NCBI GenBank assembly: GCA_027026295.1
Contig: JALVOR010000292.1
Coordinates: 1 to 10,294 of the forward strand
DNA from: Anaerolineales bacterium
GTDB lineage: Bacteria; Chloroflexota; Anaerolineae; Anaerolineales; DRMV01
DNA: 10,294 bases
Direction: 5' to 3'
Under the pieces are notes generated by a model, which saw only the letters and a list, made by a program, of their open reading frames with translations, did no database searches and was not told the DNA's origin. Of this stretch, positions 6,201 to 10,294 are shown piece by piece (positions within the stretch are counted from its first letter, which is position 1; the number at the start of each line of letters is the position of its first letter). A program made the translations under genes and the position numbers.

Positions 6201-6764
6201 ATGAGCGCACCCCCTGAACACCTTTCGCTGGAAGTCCGTTTGGAAGCCCTTTTGTTTGCCTCCCCCGAGCCGGTGAGTGCGCGCCGTTTGGCGCAGGCAT
6301 TGGGTGTTTCATTGAAAGCAGCCGAGCGGGCTTTGCACCAATTGGAAGCCGACCTGCAGGCGCGCGGCATTCGTTTGCAGCACCACCGTGACCGCTGGCA
6401 ACTGACAACCGCGCCCGAACTGGGGGCGCTGGTGCAGGAATTCCTCGGGCTGGAAACCAGCGGGCGCTTGAGCCGCGCTGCCCTGGAAACCCTTGCGATT
6501 GTGGCTTACCGCCAGCCGATCACCCGCCCGCAAATTGACGCCATTCGCGGTGTGAGCAGCGATGGCGTGCTGCGTTCCCTGCTGCACAAGGGGCTGGTCG
6601 AAGAATTGGGGCGCAGCGAAGGGCCGGGGCGCCCGATTCTCTACGGAACGACGACGCTTTTTCTGGAAACCTTCGGCCTCCCTTCCTTGCAGGCTTTGCC
6701 TCCGCTGGAAGACGACACTACCCCCAAGACGATGGAATCCACCACGGCAGTGCTGAAAGACTGA
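6201..6764 (+). CDS. scpB: Segregation and condensation protein ScpB
   Basis: ScpB is the winged-helix kleisin-associated subunit of the SMC-ScpA-ScpB condensin, which compacts and helps segregate the chromosome. The 187-residue product has the two winged-helix domains (about 10-80 and 90-165). The family hallmark LETLAIVAYRQPITRPQID (95-113) continues into RGVSSDGVLRSLLHKGLVEELG, then GRPILYGTTTLFLETFGL (143-160). Length is normal. The tail after 165 is variable and acidic. The start is the first ATG after an in-frame TAG at 6186-6188, but no good ribosome site precedes it. scpA is not in the 5' neighbourhood, because a divergent lipoprotein gene lies there. rluB follows after 60 bases, the usual partner order. 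Confidence 0.94.
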   Translation: MSAPPEHLSLEVRLEALLFASPEPVSARRLAQALGVSLKAAERALHQLEADLQARGIRLQHHRDRWQLTTAPELGALVQEFLGLETSGRLSRAALETLAIVAYRQPITRPQIDAIRGVSSDGVLRSLLHKGLVEELGRSEGPGRPILYGTTTLFLETFGLPSLQALPPLEDDTTPKTMESTTAVLKD

Positions 6765-6824
6765 CACGCCCGACACTGGAACACCTGACCCGGAAACACT
6801 TACCCCATAGGAGCACTTTCCTCC

Positions 6825-7592
6825 ATGCCTGAAGAACGTTTGCAAAAAATCCTTGCTAAAGCCGGGCTGGGCTCGCGTCGGACGTGCGAAGAACTGATTG
6901 CCCGAGGGCGGGTCACGGTCAATGGTGAAATTGCCCATTTGGGGCAGAAAGCCGACCCGACTCGCGACGACATCCGGCTGGATGGGCAGCGGGTAAAGCC
7001 TGCTGAAGCACTGGTTTACATTGTGCTTTACAAGCCGCGCTTTGTGCTTTCTGCTACCGAAAGCGATGACGGACGCAAGACCGTGCGCGATCTGGTGCCG
7101 GTGCCCCAGCGGGTGTATCCGGTGGGGCGGCTGGATTTGGAGAGCGAAGGGTTGATGTTGCTCACCAACGATGGTGAACTTGCCAACCGGCTGATGCACC
7201 CCCGCTATGGGCATGAAAAGGAATATCGCGTGCTGGTTGCCCGCCGCCCCGACATGCGCCAACTGGATGCGCTGCGCCACGGTGTGGTGATGGAAGACGG
7301 CACCCGCACCCGCCCCGCCGATGTCCGCATCGAGCGCACGCAGGGCAAAGGCGCGTGGCTGCGGATTGTTCTGAAGGAAGGCAAGAAGCGCCAGATTCGC
7401 GAAATGTGCCGCCTGACCGGCCTGCCGGTGGTGCGGCTGATTCGCATCCGCATCGGGCCGTTGCGTTTGAAGAACATGAAGCCGGGCGAATGGCGGCATT
7501 TGACCGAAGATGAAGTTGCCATGCTGCGCCGCGGCACACAGTCCGCAGGGCAAAGCAGGCGAAAAAGTAGACCGCGGATGCCACGGAGGTAA
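6825..7592 (+). CDS. rluB: 23S rRNA pseudouridine synthase, RluB/RsuA family
   Basis: Converts a uridine of 23S rRNA (U2605 in E. coli numbering for RluB) to pseudouridine. An S4 RNA-binding domain occupies about 1-60 (RLQKILAKAGLGSRRTCEELI), then the catalytic domain carries GRLDLESEGL (101-110) with the catalytic Asp104, LLTNDGELANRLMHP and KEYRV. The final core motifs are GKKRQIREMC and a VVRLIRIRIGPLRL strand. The protein ends in a basic tail (RRKSRPRMPRR) that runs into the repeat element found downstream. The ribosome site AGGAG at 6809-6813 is 11 bases from the ATG, somewhat far. It is probably co-transcribed with scpB. RsuA or RluE/F specificity cannot be fully excluded, but RluB fits best given the scpB neighbour. 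Confidence 0.92.
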   Translation: MPEERLQKILAKAGLGSRRTCEELIARGRVTVNGEIAHLGQKADPTRDDIRLDGQRVKPAEALVYIVLYKPRFVLSATESDDGRKTVRDLVPVPQRVYPVGRLDLESEGLMLLTNDGELANRLMHPRYGHEKEYRVLVARRPDMRQLDALRHGVVMEDGTRTRPADVRIERTQGKGAWLRIVLKEGKKRQIREMCRLTGLPVVRLIRIRIGPLRLKNMKPGEWRHLTEDEVAMLRRGTQSAGQSRRKSRPRMPRR

Positions 7593-7728
7593 CACAGGCG
7601 CTTCGACTACGGCCTCCCTACAGTCGGCCTCCGCTCAGCGCGATCCTCGCGCCGAGCGGAGCCTTGAGCGGCAGCGAAAGGCGCAGTCGAGGCGTAGGGC
7701 TGAGCAGTTACTGCCAATCCGTGAAATC
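7577..7728. repeat. Intergenic repeat element with imperfect terminal inverted repeats
   Basis: The outer ends are GATgcCACGGA (7577-7587) and TCCGTGaaATC (7718-7728), complementary apart from the two middle bases. Inside lie a second, imperfect pairing of CGCTTCGACTACG (7599-7611) with CGCAGTCGAGGCG (7682-7694), a short complement CCCTAC/GTAGGG (7616-7621 and 7694-7699) and the strong central hairpin. Such nested palindromes with a 'TTCGACTACGG' core look like dispersed REP/MITE-like repeats. Only one copy is in the window, so dispersion is inferred. The left end overlaps the last codons of rluB. Confidence 0.55.
7629..7661. repeat. Near-perfect hairpin, possible terminator-like or REP structure
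   Basis: CTCCGCTCAGCGCGA pairs with TCGCGCCGAGCGGAG across a TCC loop. Fourteen of fifteen positions pair, with one A/C mismatch. No T-run follows, so it is not a classical intrinsic terminator, but it could stabilise or end the scpB-rluB transcript. Confidence 0.8.
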
Positions 7729-7761
7729 TGTAGTTTCTCCCTGTCAAGGCTGAACAGTTAC
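7698..7761 (+). repeat. 14-base direct repeat with 50-base period
   Basis: GGCTGAGCAGTTAC (7698-7711) and GGCTGAACAGTTAC (7748-7761) differ at one base and start exactly 50 bases apart. They lie upstream of the Agl23-like gene and partly in the repeat element. A regulator site or a remnant of a duplicated repeat are both possible. Confidence 0.6.
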
Positions 7762-7805
7762 AACGTTTTAACGCTTGCCCATTTTGTCATTCTCCCGAGG
7801 TTACC

Positions 7806-10294
7806 ATGAACGGAACCCCTGATTCAAAGACCTCTTCCCGAAACTGGCTTGACCGCCCATTGAGCGATTTGCTCGCCGTGCGGCTGGAAGTCGTGATTTT
7901 CATCGTCATCCTGCTGCTGGCTGCCTTCACCCGCTTTTACCATTTGGGCGATCGGGTGATGAGCCACGACGAAAGCCTGCATACTTACTTCTCGTGGCAA
8001 CTTTACAAGGGCAGCGGCTACCAGCACAACCCGATGATGCATGGGCCGCTGCAGTTCCATCTCATTGCGCTTTCGTTTTTCCTGTTTGGTGATAGCGACT
8101 TCACTGCCCGCGTGCCCCATGCGGCGGCGGCGGTGCTGGCGTTTGTGTTCCTGTGGGGTTGGCGGCGCTATCTGGGGCGCAAGGGTGCGTTGATTGCCGC
8201 CGGGCTGATGTTGATTTCCCCCTACATGCTTTACTACGCCCGCTATGCCCGCAACGAGGCGCTTATCATGCCTCTTGCGGTGGTGATGTTGTGGGCGGTG
8301 CTGCGCTATCTCGATGCCGGCAAGACGCGTTACCTGACATGGCTGACGGTTTCCCTTGCCCTGCATTTCGTGGCGAAGGAAACCGCTTTTATTTACACGG
8401 CCCAGTTGTTGATTTTCCTCGCGTTCCTGCTGTTGGACGAATTGAGTCGCGCTTCGTGGCCGCGGCCGGAAGCCCGGCGATATTTTTACATGGCCTTGCT
8501 GGCGAGCGCAGCAGCAGTGGTGTTGGCGGTAGGTACAGCATTGCTCATGCACCCGCCCATGCCGGCGGGAGAAGCGGCTACTCCGCAGCATGGCTTGTGG
8601 CACGTTCTTTTGGGCAACCCGATGAGTCAGTTGCTGATGGCGCTGGCATTGCTGGGGGTGATCGCGGCGTTTTCTTTCCTCTTCACAGGCTATGGCTGGA
8701 AGCGGTTGCTGGAGCATCGTTCTTTCGTGCTCATGCTGCTCTCGTTTTCGCTGGTCATGCCCCAACTCGCGCCGCTGCCGATGGCCATTTTCCATTGGGA
8801 CGCGCTGGATTACAGCCGCGTGGGCATTGTGCACACGCTGATTTTCATTGTGCCCCTCGTGGCGTTAGCCATTGCTTTAGGCGTTTCGTGGAACCGCCGG
8901 GTGTGGCTGATGGAAGCCGCCATTTTCTACGGCATTTTCATTGTTTTTCAGACCACCATGTTTACCAACGGCAGCGGTTTCTTCAGCGGGCTGGTCGGCG
9001 CGCTGGGCTATTGGCTGCAGCAGCAGGGCGTGCACCGCGGCAGCCAGCCGTGGTATTACTACCTGCTCATTCAGGTGCCGATTTATGAATATCTGCCCGC
9101 GTTAGGCGGCATCGCGGCCATGGCGTGGTGGGCGGTGCGCCCGCGAAGGGCTGAGCAGCAGCCAGCCGTACAGGAAGGCGACGAGGCCGCGGCGCAGCAG
9201 CCGGCTTCCGGCCAGGCTGTTGTGCAGAGGCCGGTTTCGCAGGGGCTGGTGTTTGCCCTGCTGGCTTATTGGAGCATCACATCGCTGCTCGCTTACACCG
9301 CCGCGGGCGAGAAGATGCCCTGGCTGACCGTGCACATTACCCTGCCGATGATTTTGCTCACCGGCTGGTTTCTGGGGCGGCTGGCTGATGGCCTCGATTG
9401 GCAATGGTTCAAAGCGCATCATGGCTGGACGATGTTGGGCTTGATGGTGGTGTTCGTGCTCGCTACGGCGGAAGCCACCGGCGCGTGGGCAGGGGTGCAG
9501 CGTCCTTTCCAGGGTTCGGCGCTGCCTCAATTGCAAACGACTGCCAACTTCCTTGTGGGGTTACTGGCGATGCTGGCGAGCGGCGCGGGGCTGGCGTGGT
9601 TGGGCGCTTCGTGGCGGCTGCGCGATATGGCAACCTTGGGCACGTTGGCGCTCTTTGGCGTGTTTGCCGCGCTGACCTGGCACACTGCCGTGCAGGCGAC
9701 TTATTACAACTATGATCAGGCAAATGAATATCTGGTCTATGCCCATTCTGCCCGCGGCGTGAAAACCGTGATGGCGCAGGTGCGGGAAATTTCCGAGCGC
9801 ACCACCGATGGGCTGGGCATTCAGGTGGCATATGATAGCGCGATTTCCTGGCCGTTTACGTGGTATTTACGGAATTACCCCAACCAGAAATTCTACGGTA
9901 GCCAGCCCACGGGCGAGTTGAAAAGTTTACCCATTGTGCTGGCTGGCGCAGCGGATTTTGGGAAGGTGGATTCCCTGTTGTCGCGAAATTACACCCGCTT
10001 TGATTACGTCCGCATGGTGTGGCCGAATCAGGATTATTTCGGCTTGACATGGGAGCGCATCAAAGGGGCTTTGAGCAATCCCGAAATGCGGGTGGCGTTG
10101 TACAAAATCTGGCTCAACCGCGATTTCACCGACTACTTCCGTATCAAGCGGGCTGAGATGCCTTCACAGGAAGCCGACACAGGCAACCCCAAGGAAGCCG
10201 TCAACATGGCGAACATTCTGGCCGATTGGCAGCCTTCCGACCGCATGCGGATGTACATTCGCAACGACGTCGTGGCGCAGATGTGGCGTTACGG
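7806..10294 (+). CDS. Agl23-like (TIGR03663) polytopic membrane protein, GT39-type fold, partial
   Basis: Open from the ATG at 7806 to the window end (829 complete codons). GAGG lies 5 bases before the start. After a first membrane helix (about 27-47) the family's invariant features appear: the acidic pair Asp55-Glu56 in SHDESLH and the HGP triplet (79-81) in NPMMHGPLQFH, then YYARYARNEALIM and AKETAFIYTA. A later hallmark is AGEKMPWL (from residue 500). About a dozen helices fit the dolichyl-phosphate-mannose mannosyltransferase-like fold. A Gln/Ala/Pro-rich hydrophilic loop lies at about 445-478, and an extracytoplasmic C-terminal region begins near 632 (YDSAISWPFTWYLRNYP). These proteins are annotated as 'flippase activity-associated Agl23'. 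Activity is unproven, but an envelope or protein glycosylation role using a lipid-linked sugar is likely. The C-terminus is missing because of the window edge. Confidence 0.9.
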   Translation, partial: MNGTPDSKTSSRNWLDRPLSDLLAVRLEVVIFIVILLLAAFTRFYHLGDRVMSHDESLHTYFSWQLYKGSGYQHNPMMHGPLQFHLIALSFFLFGDSDFTARVPHAAAAVLAFVFLWGWRRYLGRKGALIAAGLMLISPYMLYYARYARNEALIMPLAVVMLWAVLRYLDAGKTRYLTWLTVSLALHFVAKETAFIYTAQLLIFLAFLLLDELSRASWPRPEARRYFYMALLASAAAVVLAVGTALLMHPPMPAGEAATPQHGLWHVLLGNPMSQLLMALALLGVIAAFSFLFTGYGWKRLLEHRSFVLMLLSFSLVMPQLAPLPMAIFHWDALDYSRVGIVHTLIFIVPLVALAIALGVSWNRRVWLMEAAIFYGIFIVFQTTMFTNGSGFFSGLVGALGYWLQQQGVHRGSQPWYYYLLIQVPIYEYLPALGGIAAMAWWAVRPRRAEQQPAVQEGDEAAAQQPASGQAVVQRPVSQGLVFALLAYWSITSLLAYTAAGEKMPWLTVHITLPMILLTGWFLGRLADGLDWQWFKAHHGWTMLGLMVVFVLATAEATGAWAGVQRPFQGSALPQLQTTANFLVGLLAMLASGAGLAWLGASWRLRDMATLGTLALFGVFAALTWHTAVQATYYNYDQANEYLVYAHSARGVKTVMAQVREISERTTDGLGIQVAYDSAISWPFTWYLRNYPNQKFYGSQPTGELKSLPIVLAGAADFGKVDSLLSRNYTRFDYVRMVWPNQDYFGLTWERIKGALSNPEMRVALYKIWLNRDFTDYFRIKRAEMPSQEADTGNPKEAVNMANILADWQPSDRMRMYIRNDVVAQMWRY

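Noticed and set aside
6765..6824. Short GGAAC-ACC-like repeats between scpB and rluB
   Set aside because: Two loosely similar 14-15-base stretches with several differences. Compatible with chance.
6309..7595. A 428-codon minus-strand open frame
   Set aside because: It is antisense to scpB and rluB, both with clear motifs. Its His/Gln-rich translation is typical of antisense reading of GC-rich genes.
7629..7661. Hairpin as a rho-independent terminator
   Set aside because: The stem is strong but no T-run follows on either strand, so it is listed as a repeat hairpin only.
7824..8834. A 336-codon minus-strand open frame
   Set aside because: It is antisense to the Agl23-like gene. The Arg/Gln/His-rich protein has no domain.

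Overview
The window reads as a chromosomal segment of a GC-rich bacterium. It most likely belongs to the Chloroflexota (Anaerolineae or a related class). The main clue is the large TIGR03663/Agl23-like membrane protein at the right end, a sporadic family that I associate with Chloroflexi and archaea. The G5-domain propeller lipoprotein and the short 'SLAC'/'LAGC' lipoboxes fit the same picture. The assignment rests on protein character only and is not proven.

Left part (1-6160, minus strand): eight genes are packed head to tail and probably form one transcription unit starting near 6190. In transcription order they are: a small lipoprotein (6160-5594), a lipoprotein with DUF348-like and G5 domains plus a beta-propeller (5567-3966), a UDP-glucuronate decarboxylase-type sugar-nucleotide enzyme (3929-2970), a GtrA-family membrane protein (2973-2518), a small beta-repeat protein (2504-2133), a YciA-type acyl-CoA thioesterase (2136-1648), a magnesium-chelatase-ChlI-like AAA+ ATPase (1651-464) and the start of rsmD (442 to the edge). 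Three junctions are ATGA overlaps of 4 bases and the remaining gaps are 13-36 bases. The first half concerns the cell surface (two exported lipoproteins, nucleotide-sugar synthesis, lipid-linked sugar export). The second half is metabolic and housekeeping.

Middle (6201-7592, plus strand): scpB and an rluB-type pseudouridine synthase form the widespread chromosome-condensation/ribosome-modification pair, divergent from the left operon across a 40-base gap.

A 213-base intergenic region (7593-7805) holds a repeat structure. A near-perfect 33-base hairpin lies inside an imperfect inverted repeat, with a 14-base direct repeat spaced exactly 50 bases. The left end of this element runs into the 3' end of rluB.

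Right end (7806-10294, plus strand): an Agl23-like polytopic glycosyltransferase-fold protein, open at the window edge. With the decarboxylase and GtrA protein it suggests a surface-glycosylation theme.

The first 62 bases are an extreme G-rich tract that would encode a poly-proline insertion in RsmD. It may be biological or a contig-end artefact. No tRNA, rRNA, CRISPR array, transposase or phage gene is visible. I see no clear new defence or mobile system. The most unusual items are the G5-propeller lipoprotein and the repeat element behind rluB.
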